A stretch of DNA of 51,459 nucleotides from Pararhodospirillum oryzae (GCF_007992075.1 NZ_BJZO01000022.1:1-51459); one strand, 5' to 3'; positions 8,945 to 23,289 are shown, counted from the first letter of the stretch. Made by a program: numbers and translations. Notes: generated from the letters alone by a model not told the origin.

Positions 8945-9442
8945 ACAAGCGTTCAAGGGTCTGATCCTTGCGCCCGTTTGGCGTCTTGGAAGGCACAAGG
9001 GGGCGTGATGGCATGGAATCGGAGCGAGCTGCTTCCGTGGATACCTCTTTTCGTCGCACTGCGGTAACAATATTTCGTTTTTTGCCTCTTCCCGGTATTT
9101 TCAAGACACTTAGGGTTATTCCGTACTGGAACCCGGGAACGAAGGCGGCTAAGGTCGCGCCCTTGATCGAGACCAGGAAACAGCGAGGGCACCCCTCGAA
9201 CGGCAAGGGTGCCCCGTCGGGCGCGCGGCCAGGCGGCGGGTGAACGGACGTGCACCGGCCCCTTGGGTTCGGATGCTGCTCCTTCGCCCTGATCTGGACA
9301 CAAGCAAAGCCGAAGCTGTTCAAGAAAGCGTAACAAGACCGCGTTCCTTCATCATCGGCGGGTCGTCCCTTCGGGGGGGCGGCCTGGTTCCCTTCCCCAA
9401 CCCGACGATAGTTAAGACGAGCAGGCAAGGAGGCTCCCCCCC
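8945..9442. other. Non-coding interval between cbbR and nifJ
   Basis: No convincing gene. An 8 bp inverted repeat GGGCACCC/GGGTGCCC (9187-9194 with 9207-9214) could form a hairpin but has no U-tract. I see no clear sigma-54 (TGGCAC-N5-TTGCA) or NifA-type (TGT-N10-ACA) site upstream of nifJ. A/T-rich patches near 9066-9120 may hold promoter elements. Confidence 0.4.
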
Positions 9443-13030
<3,588 letters not shown>

Positions 13031-13055
13031 GAGGCCCGTCAACGACTCTCACAAG

Positions 13056-13088
13056 GCGGGAGGGGGGCAACCCCCTCCCGCTTTTTTT
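13056..13088 (+). terminator. Strong intrinsic terminator after nifJ
   Basis: Perfect 11 bp GC stem (13056-13066 with 13071-13081), GCAA loop, then seven T residues. It ends nifJ transcription just before the convergent LysR gene. Confidence 0.93.
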
Positions 13089-13107
13089 ATGGGGGAACGG
13101 GAGGGGC

Positions 13108-13998
13108 TCAGACCGGCCCGGAAAACGCCTCCCGCACGGCGGCGTGGACCAGCCGGGCCGGGCGCGCCAGGGCCTGCGATCGGCGGGTGACCAGCAGCAG
13201 GTGCCGGCCGGCCCAGGCATCACGCAGCCCGACCAGAACCACCGGCAGGGACGCCGGGCGGGCGGCGGCCGGAACCACGGCGACGCCGGCCCCCAGGGCA
13301 ACCATGCGCAAGACACCGTCCAGGGCGGGCAGGCGGGCCCGAAAGCGCAACACAGCCCCGTGACGCAGGGCGTGGCCGGCCAGCAACTGGTGCAAGGCGC
13401 TGTCGTGACGCAGGCCAATGAAGCCTTCATTCAGCACGTCGGCGAACCACACGCCGGGCGCGCTTGCCAGGGGATGGGACAGGGGCACCGCCAGCGCCAG
13501 GGGGTCGGGCCCCAAAACGGTGGCTTCCAGGCCGGTGGGGTCGGCGCTGTCGGCGATCACGCCGAGGTCGGCCCGTTCCTCCAGCACCGCGTGCACGATC
13601 GCCGGGCTCGGGCGTTCCTCCAGCTCCAGGCACAGATCGGGGTGGGCGGCCAGCAAACGCCCCAGGGCCTCGGGCAGGAAGGTGGCCAGGGCCGCCGTGT
13701 TGGCCAGCAGGCGCACCGCGCCCCCGAGGCCCTGGGCGTGCTCGGTCATTTCCCCTTGCAGCACCACCGCCTGACGCACGATGCCCCGCGCGTGGGTGGC
13801 CAGGGTTCGCCCGGCGGCGGTGGGCTCGATCCCCCGCCGGCCGCGTTCAAGCAGGGGAACCCCCAGGCGCGCTTCCAGTCCTCGCACCCGGGCGCTGGCC
13901 GCCGCTAGCGACAGGCCCGCCCGTGCCGCTCCCTGGGTGATGCTGCCGGCCTCGATCACCGCCAGGAACAGCCGCAGATCCGTGAGATCAAAACGCAC
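13108..13998 (-). CDS. LysR-family transcriptional regulator
   Basis: 296-residue LysR-type regulator with an N-terminal helix-turn-helix (LTDLRLFLAVIEAGSITQGAARAGLSLAAAS) and a C-terminal effector domain. The start is taken as GTG at 13998 because GGAGG lies 8 nt upstream and this gives the normal family N-terminus; an upstream in-frame ATG would add an atypical leader. It is divergent from the TauE/SafE-type permease gene at 14110, the usual arrangement when a LysR protein controls its neighbour. The ligand is unknown. Confidence 0.88.
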   Translation of the reverse strand: MRFDLTDLRLFLAVIEAGSITQGAARAGLSLAAASARVRGLEARLGVPLLERGRRGIEPTAAGRTLATHARGIVRQAVVLQGEMTEHAQGLGGAVRLLANTAALATFLPEALGRLLAAHPDLCLELEERPSPAIVHAVLEERADLGVIADSADPTGLEATVLGPDPLALAVPLSHPLASAPGVWFADVLNEGFIGLRHDSALHQLLAGHALRHGAVLRFRARLPALDGVLRMVALGAGVAVVPAAARPASLPVVLVGLRDAWAGRHLLLVTRRSQALARPARLVHAAVREAFSGPV

Positions 13999-14109
13999 GT
14001 GCTTTCCTCCGGCCAGGGCGCCCGCATGGATCAGCCTCAAGGCTTAACGAAGGCTGGGTCAAGGAATGCCGCATTGTGGCTGGGCGTGGGGCCTGCCACC
14101 CTTCGGCCC

Positions 14110-14868
14110 ATGATGGATCACACTCTTCTTCTCGGGCTTTGCCTCGTTGTGTTCCTGGCCGCCGGCGTGGTCAAGGGTCTGCTGGGCATGGGCCTGCCCA
14201 CCGTGGCCATGGGCCTGCTGGGCCTGGTGTTGAGCCCGGCCGAGGCGGCGGCCCTGATGCTGGTACCGTCACTGCTCACCAACCTGTGGCAGGCCCTGGC
14301 CGGGCCGTCGCCCTGGCCCTTGCTCCGCCGCCTTGCGCCCCTGCTGGCGGGCATCACCTTTGGCACCGCCCTGGGTGCCCCTTGGATGCACGCCGAAACG
14401 ACGTTGGTGCGGGCCGGCCTGGGGGGAATCCTGGTGGTGTACGCGCTGGTGGGCCTGGGGGGCGTCCGGTTGCCCCGGGTGCGCGCGACCCGTGGCCCGG
14501 TTCCGATCGCGGTGGGCCTGGTCATGGGCCTTCTGACCGGCCTTGCCAGCGGGGCGACCGGCGTTTTCGTGCTGCCGTCGGTTCCCTACCTGGCCAGCCT
14601 GTCCTTGGATCGGCCCCGGCTGGTTCAGGCGCTGGGCCTTGCCTTCACCACCGCGAGCGCCGCCCTCGCGCTGGCCCTGGCCGCGCACGACCGCCTTCCT
14701 TTTGCGTCCCTGGGCTGGTCAACGCTCGCGGTGGTGCCGGCGGTGGCGGGCATGGCGGCGGGGGCGTGGCTGGGGGCCCGGGTTCCCCAGGCCCTGTTCC
14801 GGCGCCTGTTCTATGGGGGGCTGCTGGTCTTGGGGGGCGAAATCATGCTGAAAAGCCTGGGGGGGTGA
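14110..14868 (+). CDS. TauE/SafE-family membrane transporter
   Basis: 252-residue, very hydrophobic protein with about eight predicted membrane segments and the repeated glycine-rich motifs of the family (GVVKGLLGMGLPTVAMGLLG near the N-terminus and GLLTGLASGATGVFVLP in the second half). These permeases are linked to export of sulfite, sulfoacetate and other organosulfur or C2 anions. Two adjacent ATGs at 14110 and 14113 are possible starts. Divergently paired with the LysR gene. The substrate cannot be inferred. Confidence 0.87.
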   Translation: MMDHTLLLGLCLVVFLAAGVVKGLLGMGLPTVAMGLLGLVLSPAEAAALMLVPSLLTNLWQALAGPSPWPLLRRLAPLLAGITFGTALGAPWMHAETTLVRAGLGGILVVYALVGLGGVRLPRVRATRGPVPIAVGLVMGLLTGLASGATGVFVLPSVPYLASLSLDRPRLVQALGLAFTTASAALALALAAHDRLPFASLGWSTLAVVPAVAGMAAGAWLGARVPQALFRRLFYGGLLVLGGEIMLKSLGG

Positions 14869-14975
14869 AAAAGGGCGCGCGCGGCGGGGCCATGGGCCTA
14901 TGATAGGGGCCTGGCCCGTGGTGGTCGCATCCCTTTATCTCGTGGAGAGCCGTCATTTCTTCCCTGGAAAACCCA

Positions 14976-16403
14976 TTGCCCGTGACCGTGGTCGGAGGCG
15001 GCCTGGCCGGGTGCGAAGCCGCCTGGCAACTGGCCCGCGCCGGCGTTCCCGTGACCTTGATCGAAATGCGCCCGCACCGCGCCACCCCGGCCCATCGCAC
15101 CGGGGATTTGGCCGAGCTGGTGTGCTCCAATTCCCTGCGCGGCGACGATCCCCTGTTCAACGCCGTGGGCCTGCTGCACGAGGAAATGCGCCGCGCCGGC
15201 TCGCTGATCCTGACGGCGGCCGAGGCCACCAAGGTGCCGGCGGGCGGGGCGCTGGCGGTTGATCGCGCCGGCTTTTCCCAGGTCATCGCCCAGGCCCTGG
15301 AAGCCCATCCGGCCGTGCGTATCGAACGCGCCGAAGTCACCGAACTGCCCCCGGGCCCGGCGATCATCGCCACCGGTCCGCTCACCGCCGACCCCCTGGC
15401 CCAGGCCATCCAGGCGGTGACGGGGGCCGAAAGCCTGGCCTTTTTCGATGCCATCGCCCCCATTGTCCACCGCGACAGCATCGACTTCGAAAAGGCCTGG
15501 TTCCAGTCGCGCTACGACAAGGGGGACGGCCGCGACTACATCAATTGCGGTCTCAGCCGCGAGCAATACGACGCCTTCGTGGACGCCCTGCTGGAAGCGG
15601 CGGTGACGCCGACCCGCGAGTGGGAGGGCACGCCCTATTTCGACGGCTGCCTGCCGATCGAGGTCATGGCGGCGCGCGGGCGCGAAACCCTGGCCTTCGG
15701 GCCCATGAAACCGGTGGGCCTGCGCGATCCCCGCGCGCCGGAACAGCGCCTGCATGCCGTGGTGCAGTTGCGCCAGGACAACACCCTGGGCACGCTTTAC
15801 AACATCGTGGGCTTCCAGACCCGCCTGCGCCATGCCGAGCAGGTGGCGGTGCTGCGCCTGATCCCCGGCCTGGAGCATGCCGAGTTCGCCCGCCTGGGCG
15901 GCATGCATCGCAACACGTTCCTGAACGGGCCCTTGGTGCTCGATGGGCGGCTGCGCTTGAAAACCCGGCCCGACCTGCGCTTCGCGGGCCAGATCACGGG
16001 CTGCGAGGGCTACGTGGAAAGCGCCGCCATCGGGCTGCTGGCCGGGCGCTTCGCCGCCGCCGAGGCCCTGGGGCTGGATCTGGCCCTGCCGCCCGCCACC
16101 ACCGCGCTGGGCGCGCTTTTGGGTCACGTGACCGGGGGCGCCGACGCCGAAACCTTCCAGCCCATGAACATCAACTTCGGTCTGTTTCCGCCGCTTGATC
16201 CGGTCATCGCCCGGCCCGGCGCCAAACCCCGGGTGCCCAAGGGGCGCGAGCGCAAGCTGGGTGTCTCGCGCCGCGCCCTGACCGATCTGGCCGGCTGGCT
16301 GGAAGCCCCCGGCCCGTGGGCCGAGGACGACACCCCGCGCGCGCGTCAGCCGGTGCCCGACCCCCCGCCCCGGGGCGACGACAAAACCGCTTCGGAGGCG
16401 TGA
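14976..16403 (+). CDS. trmFO: tRNA (m5U54) methyltransferase, folate/FAD-dependent
   Basis: Flavoprotein of about 475 residues that uses methylenetetrahydrofolate and FADH2 to make ribothymidine at position 54 of tRNAs. The N-terminal dinucleotide-binding motif [18 protein letters not shown], the family stretch [12 protein letters not shown] with a conserved Cys, and the C-terminal [17 protein letters not shown] are visible. No ATG lies at the N-terminus: the given start is TTG at 14976, but an in-frame ATT at 14955, 6 nt after GGAGA, would give [13 protein letters not shown] and has the better ribosome binding site. Length and motifs are complete. Transcribed alone, converging on a small minus-strand gene. 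Confidence 0.92.
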   Translation: MPVTVVGGGLAGCEAAWQLARAGVPVTLIEMRPHRATPAHRTGDLAELVCSNSLRGDDPLFNAVGLLHEEMRRAGSLILTAAEATKVPAGGALAVDRAGFSQVIAQALEAHPAVRIERAEVTELPPGPAIIATGPLTADPLAQAIQAVTGAESLAFFDAIAPIVHRDSIDFEKAWFQSRYDKGDGRDYINCGLSREQYDAFVDALLEAAVTPTREWEGTPYFDGCLPIEVMAARGRETLAFGPMKPVGLRDPRAPEQRLHAVVQLRQDNTLGTLYNIVGFQTRLRHAEQVAVLRLIPGLEHAEFARLGGMHRNTFLNGPLVLDGRLRLKTRPDLRFAGQITGCEGYVESAAIGLLAGRFAAAEALGLDLALPPATTALGALLGHVTGGADAETFQPMNINFGLFPPLDPVIARPGAKPRVPKGRERKLGVSRRALTDLAGWLEAPGPWAEDDTPRARQPVPDPPPRGDDKTASEA

Positions 16404-16455
16404 AACAAGCGCGAAGAGGCGCACCCACCCCCTGGGCTACCCCTTGGCTGGAGGC

Positions 16456-16482
16456 GGCGGAGAGGACCTTGCCGTCTCCGCC
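16456..16482. terminator. Hairpin between convergent genes
   Basis: 8 bp stem (16456-16463 with 16475-16482) with an 11 nt loop, between the convergent trmFO and the small gene ending at 16527. It lacks a U-run, so it is only a possible terminator. Confidence 0.35.
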
Positions 16483-16526
16483 CGCCCGGCCTGATCGCGA
16501 AGGGAGGGAGCGGGAAGGGGGCTCCG

Positions 16527-16832
16527 TCAGGGAGTCCCGGCGCCCTCGGGCGGTGGCTCGTCATCGTCTGCCTCAAGATGGGCGATTCCGATGTCTTGAT
16601 AAAGCTGGAACAAAGCCTGATGCGCCTTGTAGGCCAGCTCGAACCACGCGGGGTTTTGCACGACGGCAGGGTGCCCGAGAAGGCTTCGATCCACCGATTC
16701 CATCAGGAAATCAGCCATGTGCAGGGCTTCGTGGCACCCGAAGCTGCCGGGGCTGACCTCGTCGGGGACAAAGTCATCCCCCATTTCATCAAGGAAGCGC
16801 TGTCTCAGCTCCTCGATTTCATCATCGGACAT
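16527..16832 (-). CDS. Small acidic hypothetical protein
   Basis: 101-residue acidic protein, start MSDDEIEELRQRFLDEMGDDF, with GAAGGA upstream of the ATG at 16832. It has no signal peptide or membrane segment. It looks mainly helical, with an acidic tail (EADDDEPPPEG). I recognise no family. Codon use resembles the neighbours, so it is probably a real cytoplasmic protein. It converges with trmFO. Confidence 0.65.
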   Translation of the reverse strand: MSDDEIEELRQRFLDEMGDDFVPDEVSPGSFGCHEALHMADFLMESVDRSLLGHPAVVQNPAWFELAYKAHQALFQLYQDIGIAHLEADDDEPPPEGAGTP

Positions 16833-17015
16833 GATGGTTTTCCTTCGTTTCAAGCCGACCCAGGGCAACCGGTCGGGCGTATTGGCTCGCAAAACGCTCT
16901 CTCGCCGGAGGCCCCCTTGAAAACGCCCGGGGTGATCATGTGGGAGCAAAGGCGAAGCGGTCCTGGGGTGTGTTAACCCTCTTGAAAGTTCGGGTCGATA
17001 TCAAATGTATTGACC

Positions 17016-17486
17016 ATGAAAACCACACTGACCCGACTGGCCGCGATCTGGGCCCTTTTTGCACTGCTCTCTCCCGCGCGCGCGGCGCAGGGCGAGCAGC
17101 AGGTGGCCTATCTGCCGCCCCCTGGCGCCATTCCCGCCGTTGTCGTCGAGGTTTACGACGGGGACACGGTAACCGTCGATGCCTATCCCTGGCCCGGCCT
17201 GACCGTTCGCACCAGCGTGCGGCTGGATGGAATCGACACACCGGAAATCCGGGGGAAATGCGAGGCGGAAAAAGAAGCCGCCCAGGCGGCCCGCGATCGC
17301 CTGCAAGAGCTGCTGGGCACTTCCGTCACCCTGACGGATGTGCGCGAGGGCAAATATGCCGGGCGTGTTGTGGCGCGCATCATGCTTTCCGACGGACGCG
17401 ACGCCACAACCGTGCTGCTCAACGAAGGCCTGGGCCGCCCCTACGACGGAAAGGCCCGGCAGGGGTGGTGCGCCGGGCCGTCGTAA
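17016..17486 (+). CDS. Secreted thermonuclease-like (SNase) protein
   Basis: 156 residues. An N-terminal signal peptide (MKTTLTRLAAIWALFALLSPARA, cleavage near AA-Q) is followed by a staphylococcal-nuclease-like domain: VVEVYDGDTVTVD, VRLDGIDTPEIRG and GRVVARIML, covering the usual Asp/Arg/Glu active-site positions. Probably a periplasmic or secreted Ca-dependent nuclease. The ribosome binding site is weak; a TTG two codons upstream is an alternative start. A stand-alone gene. Confidence 0.83.
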   Translation: MKTTLTRLAAIWALFALLSPARAAQGEQQVAYLPPPGAIPAVVVEVYDGDTVTVDAYPWPGLTVRTSVRLDGIDTPEIRGKCEAEKEAAQAARDRLQELLGTSVTLTDVREGKYAGRVVARIMLSDGRDATTVLLNEGLGRPYDGKARQGWCAGPS

Positions 17487-17540
17487 GCCTTTCCCCGCCA
17501 GCAAAGTCCCCCGCCGTTTTGACTCTCACCCGGTTCAGGG

Positions 17541-17597
17541 CTGTCAGGGAAAGGGGAACACCGTCTTTCCCGAAAAAACAAACTTAAACAAAGAGAT
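17541..17597 (+). repeat. Family A palindromic repeat, truncated copy
   Basis: Matches the left half of the family A element seen in full at 28144-28246 (GTCAGGGAAA, an accCGctTTTCCCGAAAA-like hairpin, then AAACttAAACAAAG). The right half is absent. It lies between the SNase and TerF-like genes. Confidence 0.7.
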
Positions 17598-17741
17598 GCG
17601 CACCAAACGGCGGGGCGCGGTCTCGGTTGTGATGTCGTCGCGCGGCGCGCGCCTGACCCTCCCGCCACCCTTGTTTTTCTTCAAAAAAGAGAAAACAGCG
17701 CCTAAAATGCGTTGAAGAAGAAAAAACACGGAGAGGGAGAA

Positions 17742-18971
17742 ATGATACTGTCTCGTGGACAACGCCTTCCGCTGGAGACCCTGGTGGGAGCGTCCCCCTT
17801 TTCCCTGGCCTGGAAGGTCCAGGGCCTTGGGGTGGACGCCTCGGTCTTCGGTCTCGACGACCAGGAGCGGCTGAGCGACGACCGGTACATGATTTTTTTC
17901 AATCAGCCTGTCTCTCCGTGCGGCGGCCTCCGGCTGGAAAACGATCGCGTGGAGGTGAGTCTGGCCCGCTTGCCCTCCTCGTTGAAACGCCTTGTCCTGG
18001 TGTTGTCCGTGGACGGTCCCGGCGTGTTTCACGACGTGACGGCGGGATCCCTTGTGATCCAGGCTCCGGGCCACGAGTCCCGCTTCGACTTTTCAGGCGC
18101 GACGTTCGCCCAGGAACGGGCGCTGATGCTGGCCGAGATTTATCGCAAGGATGGGAACTGGCGGATAGGCCTTTCCGCTCAGGGCTTCAACGGCGGCCTG
18201 GATGCCGTGGTCCGGCATTTCGGGGGAGTCGTGGCGGAGGAAAGCAGGCCAGACACGTCGAGGGTTTCCCTGGAAAAACGCGTGGCGGCCGAGGCCCCTC
18301 ATCTTGTGAACCTGACCAAGAAAGTGAGCGTGAGCCTGGAAAAGACCGGGCTTGCCTCCTTGCGCGCCCGGGTCGGGCTTGTCCTGGACGCCACGGGCTC
18401 CATGCGAAAGCAGTACAAGGAAGGAAAAATCCAGGCCTTGCTTGATCGCCTTTTACCCCTGGCGCTGCGCTTCGACGACGATGGGGCCTTGGATGTGTGG
18501 GCGTTCGATGATCGCCAGACGCGTCTTCCCCCCATGTCCCTGGCCAATTGCCGCGATTACGTGGCTCACGCGAACGGAGGGTGGCGGGCCTGGGTGGGCG
18601 GGGCTAACGATGAGCCGCCCATCATGCGCGATGTCCTCGATCATTATGAAAAGGATCCCAGCCGGCTCCCGATTTATATTCTCTTTGTGAGCGATGGCGG
18701 AGTTCGTAAAAACAGGGAAATCAAAGAATTAATCACCAACTCCTCGTCTCGGCCGTTGTTCTGGCAGTTCATGGGGCTCGGCGGAAAAAACTATGGAGTT
18801 CTGGAGCAGCTCGATACCCTTGGTCAGGGAGGGATTGATAATTGCGGATTTTTTGCCATTGACGATCTTCACGATCTTTCGGACGAGGCCTTTTACGACC
18901 GCCTCTTGCAGGAATTTCCGCTTTGGTTGAAGGTCGCCCGCAAGGCTGGGATCGTCCAGGACAACCCCTGA
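17742..18971 (+). CDS. TerF-like protein (TerD domain plus VWA domain)
   Basis: 409 residues. The N-terminal part (about 1-165) resembles a TerD/stress-response beta-sandwich (SLAWKVQGLGVDASVFGLDD, then GNWRIGLSAQGFNGGLDAVVRHFG). The C-terminal part is a VWA domain with a MIDAS motif LDATGSM (Asp216 to Ser220). This architecture is that of TerF, part of the tellurite-resistance/chemical-stress system. None of the usual partners (TerB, TerC, TerZ, TerY) is nearby, so this copy stands alone. GGAGAGGGAG precedes the ATG at 17742. It is flanked by family A repeats and is less GC-rich towards its 3' end, hinting at acquisition. Function here is unknown. Confidence 0.85.
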   Translation: MILSRGQRLPLETLVGASPFSLAWKVQGLGVDASVFGLDDQERLSDDRYMIFFNQPVSPCGGLRLENDRVEVSLARLPSSLKRLVLVLSVDGPGVFHDVTAGSLVIQAPGHESRFDFSGATFAQERALMLAEIYRKDGNWRIGLSAQGFNGGLDAVVRHFGGVVAEESRPDTSRVSLEKRVAAEAPHLVNLTKKVSVSLEKTGLASLRARVGLVLDATGSMRKQYKEGKIQALLDRLLPLALRFDDDGALDVWAFDDRQTRLPPMSLANCRDYVAHANGGWRAWVGGANDEPPIMRDVLDHYEKDPSRLPIYILFVSDGGVRKNREIKELITNSSSRPLFWQFMGLGGKNYGVLEQLDTLGQGGIDNCGFFAIDDLHDLSDEAFYDRLLQEFPLWLKVARKAGIVQDNP

Positions 18972-19012
18972 TCCCGGATTTTCAAGGATTGTTCCCGATG
19001 CGTGGGGGGCTT

Positions 19013-19118
19013 GAAAATTTATCTGGGAAAAGCGGGGACCGCTTTTCCCAGAAAGGCACGGCCAAGCAAATGCCTCGCCCTGTCCGTCCGCTCCCGTCCG
19101 AAGCCGACGGATTTCTGA
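19013..19118 (+). repeat. Family A palindromic repeat, degenerate copy
   Basis: Diverged copy with the GGGAAAAGCGGGGACCGCTTTTCCC hairpin region and a degenerate right half (TGTCCGTCCG...CCGACGGA). It lies just downstream of the TerF-like gene. Confidence 0.65.
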
Positions 19119-19155
19119 AGCACCGTGCGTTGAACCGGATCCGGGGACGGTGCTC

Positions 19156-19260
19156 TGGAGTTTGTCAGGGAAAAGTGGGCACCGCTTTTCCCGAAAAACA
19201 CGCTCGATCAAACGGGCGTCGGGTCTGTCCGCTTCACCGTGAAACGGACCGACTTCAGTG
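19156..19260 (+). repeat. Family A palindromic repeat
   Basis: Nearly complete copy: left hairpin GGGAAAAGTGGGCACCGC then TTTTCCC, and right hairpin TCCGCTTCACCGTGAAACGGA. Its right edge overlaps the stop codon of the small minus-strand gene at 19255. Confidence 0.8.
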
Positions 19261-19467
19261 CAGGCCGGACAGGCGCAAAACCGTGTTGCCCCACTCGGGG
19301 GACGAAGGGGCCTGGATGCCGCCCAGGGTTCCGGCCAAAGGCGTTTGCAAGCCGCCTCCCAGGCGGGCCTCCCCCATCTGAAGCGCGCCGGCCATCAGGG
19401 CGCTGAGCATGATCACGGCAACAAACGCCGTCATGTGCTGGGAGAAAGAATAATGGATCCGAGGCAT
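19255..19467 (-). CDS. Small single-pass membrane protein, unknown
   Basis: 70 residues. AAGGAGG lies 5 nt before the ATG at 19467, an excellent ribosome binding site. One hydrophobic segment (about residues 13-30, FVAVIMLSALMAGALQM) follows a short polar N-terminus; the rest is Gly/Ser/Pro-rich. No family recognised. The stop codon falls inside a family A repeat, so the original C-terminus may have differed. Confidence 0.6.
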   Translation of the reverse strand: MPRIHYSFSQHMTAFVAVIMLSALMAGALQMGEARLGGGLQTPLAGTLGGIQAPSSPEWGNTVLRLSGLH

Positions 19468-19804
19468 GATCGCCTCCTTGCGTCTTGTCGGGGAAACCGC
19501 ACGAAAGCCCCTGCCTGATGCGATTTCACCCGGGCCACACCTGAGTCCAGCGGGACTCTGGTCCCTGCCCTTCTACTAAACATATTATTCCCTAAAGAAG
19601 GATTAAACAACATGGAAGAATTATTCTTTAATTTTTATGGATAAAACTGAAAAATTTTCGTTTTCCCGCCGCATGGGGGAGGGCGATCCGATACAAGACG
19701 AAAACGAAACGCAATGCCCCGGTTTCAAGGGAAAACAAGAAGGGGGTCCCCGGGGATGGGGGCGTTTTCGCGCCGCTTTCCCCGGGGGCCGGGCCAAAAA
19801 GCGC
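19468..19804. other. AT-rich intergenic stretch
   Basis: The stretch 19560-19660 is strikingly AT-rich for this genome. It contains a tiny frame starting at ATG 19612 (MEELFFNFYG) with no clear role. It lies upstream of the small membrane protein gene (minus) and may hold its promoter or foreign DNA. No larger gene seen. Confidence 0.4.
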
Positions 19805-19907
19805 TAGAGTCCGTCCGTTTCACGGTGAAGCGGACAGACTCCGGATCCCTTTGTTTGAGTTTGTTGTTTCGGGAAAAGCGCTGCCCCCTTTTCCCTGACG
19901 AACTCTA
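19805..19907 (-). repeat. Family A palindromic repeat, inverted copy
   Basis: Complete copy in the reverse orientation, starting TAGAGTCCGTCCGTTTCAC and ending CCTGACGAACTCTA. It abuts a family B element at the shared CTCTAG junction (19904-19908). Confidence 0.85.
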
Positions 19908-20010
19908 GGGGGAGACCCGAAGAGGGGAAACCGCTTCTCGGATAGGTCGAACACAAAAACAAAGAGTGAAAGCATCGTGCCTGGCTCCGGGCCAACGCAC
20001 GATGCTCCAA
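19906..20010 (+). repeat. Family B palindromic repeat
   Basis: About 104 bp: a GAGACCCGAAgAGgGGaAACCGCTTcTCGGATA hairpin region, an A-rich middle (ACAAAAACAAA), then an AGCATCGTGCCTGG...GCACGATGCT hairpin. Same family as 27943-28046 in cas1. REP-like palindromes with the CCGAAAAGTGGGAACCG core are common in Alphaproteobacteria. Confidence 0.85.
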
Positions 20011-20017
20011 GGGAAGA

Positions 20018-20260
20018 TCAGGAGGCCATCGTGTCCGGAGCGCGGTACGCGGCCAGAACGTGGATGCGAATCGCACTCGACAGGTTGCCGGAGCGCTGCG
20101 CGTCGATGTCGGTGACCAAGTCGTTGACCGAAATCCCGCGCCGGCGGGCCAGCTCCTTGAGGGCCTCCCAAAAAGGTTCCTCCAAAGACACGCTGGTGCG
20201 GTGACCGGCGATTGTTACCGATCGCTTGCGCACCATCGGGTCCGCGACGACATTGTCCAT
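20018..20260 (-). CDS. Ribbon-helix-helix domain protein
   Basis: 80 residues. VRKRSVTIAGHRTSVSLEEPFWEALKELARRRGISVNDLV fits the RHH_4 family of ribbon-helix-helix proteins found widely in Alphaproteobacteria. It is presumably a dimeric DNA-binding protein; targets unknown. The start at 20260 follows AGGAGCC-like sequence. It sits just right of two palindromic elements. Confidence 0.78.
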   Translation of the reverse strand: MDNVVADPMVRKRSVTIAGHRTSVSLEEPFWEALKELARRRGISVNDLVTDIDAQRSGNLSSAIRIHVLAAYRAPDTMAS

Positions 20261-20726
20261 GGGTCTGCCAGGCTCCTAGGGATTGGCGAAAAAAGCTCAA
20301 AGGGGGAGGAAAGAGGGAAGAATCAGGGGGAGAGCCCCCTATCCGGCGGCCTTGCGGGCGCGCTTGGCCGCCTCGAACGCCTTGCGGCCCCACTCGGCCA
20401 TCCGGTCCTCGTCGTCCAGCACGAACGGGGGGACCGCCCGGAACTTGAGGCCAGCCGACATGAGAGGGGCGCCAAACAGGCCCGCCTCGGGGGTGGCCTC
20501 CCGTTCCCAGGCGTCGTATTCGGTGCGATTGCCGGAATCGACCCGGAAATGGAGGCGTCCGCCCGAAACCAGGCCGAACAGCACTCCATCCAGGTAAAAC
20601 CCCGTGGCGTCGGTCATGTCACAGACCTCTACCGTCCCCAGGGTGGCGCGCAACAGGGGCAGGAGGGCCTGCACCAAGCGCGCCCGACGGAGATCCTCCC
20701 GCCCGCACGCGGGCAGGATCGGCTCC

Positions 20727-22343
<1,617 letters not shown>

Positions 22344-22444
22344 GCCGGTCTCTCCCGAAGGATATGAGGGTAGGCCCTCCCTTGCCGTCGCCCCGGAAAA
22401 ACCGGGGGCGCGATCAACAACCAGGGGGCCGTGGACGCGAACGC

Positions 22445-23002
22445 TCAAGGTTTCTTGCGGAAGCGGTCCAGCGTAATAATATTGCCGGGGCTACCCTCGG
22501 CCGGGGTGGATGCCAAGGGCGGCGTGGCGTCGCCCGGAGCCTCGTCGGTGAACACCAGGCCGGGCGTGAGCAAGGCCCCTTCGGGCAGGGTATCGTCGTC
22601 CCCGACCCCGTTTTCGGGCACTTCGGAGGCAGCCGGGCCGCCCGGAACCGAAAACTGAAGGCTGAACGTCGCGTGCGGATCGGCAAAGGTGGAAACCGCC
22701 CGGAACGGAATGACCAGGCGTTCGCGCCGGCCGCCGAACGACAGGCTGACTTCGAAATGGTCGGGCTCGACCACCAGGTCCCAGAACTGGTTTTGCAAAA
22801 CGATGGTCATCGCCTCGGGGTGCTGGCTTTTGAGGCGGGGGGCCAGCTGAACGCCCGGGTAATTGGTGCGGAAGGTGATGTAGAAATGATGGGCACCGGG
22901 CAGCCCCTGACGCGCGGTCACGTCAAGCGCCTCGCGCACCACGCCCTTCAGGGCACTCTCAACCATCTGGTCATAGGCAAAGTGGGTGATCCGGTCTTCC
23001 AC
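22445..23002 (-). CDS. sspB: SspB-type ClpXP adaptor (alphaproteobacterial)
   Basis: 185 residues. The N-terminal stretch ([24 protein letters not shown]) and the beta-rich middle ([35 protein letters not shown]) match alphaproteobacterial SspB. A flexible tail follows, ending in a short conserved LDRFRKKP that in SspB docks on ClpX. It tethers ssrA-tagged proteins to ClpXP. The ssrA gene itself lies about 300 bp upstream on the same strand, so the tag and its adaptor are neighbours. Confidence 0.9.
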   Translation of the reverse strand: MEDRITHFAYDQMVESALKGVVREALDVTARQGLPGAHHFYITFRTNYPGVQLAPRLKSQHPEAMTIVLQNQFWDLVVEPDHFEVSLSFGGRRERLVIPFRAVSTFADPHATFSLQFSVPGGPAASEVPENGVGDDDTLPEGALLTPGLVFTDEAPGDATPPLASTPAEGSPGNIITLDRFRKKP

Positions 23003-23289
23003 GGGCGCTCCTTGGGGTCCCTATGAACGAATAAGCAGGGCGGGGCATGCCACGGTTTCCCAAACGGGAGCGTTTCTCCCCTGGGATCCCCCGGGCCTGT
23101 CCGGGCCTGTCCCCAGCATAGCGTCTGGCTCTCCAAGCGCAACCGGGCTCATGGCCCGCGCTTTGCATTTTGCGCATGGCACGATCTCCCGGACGCATGG
23201 CCGTAAGGCTGGGCTTGCAGCAGGTGGGAGAAAGGAAGCGATCAGAGAAGAGTCGAAAGGTCGAGCCGCCTGGGCCTAAAGAATGGGGC

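Noticed and set aside
9187-9214. Hairpin between cbbR and nifJ as an intrinsic terminator.
   Set aside because: The stem is good but no U-tract follows on either strand.
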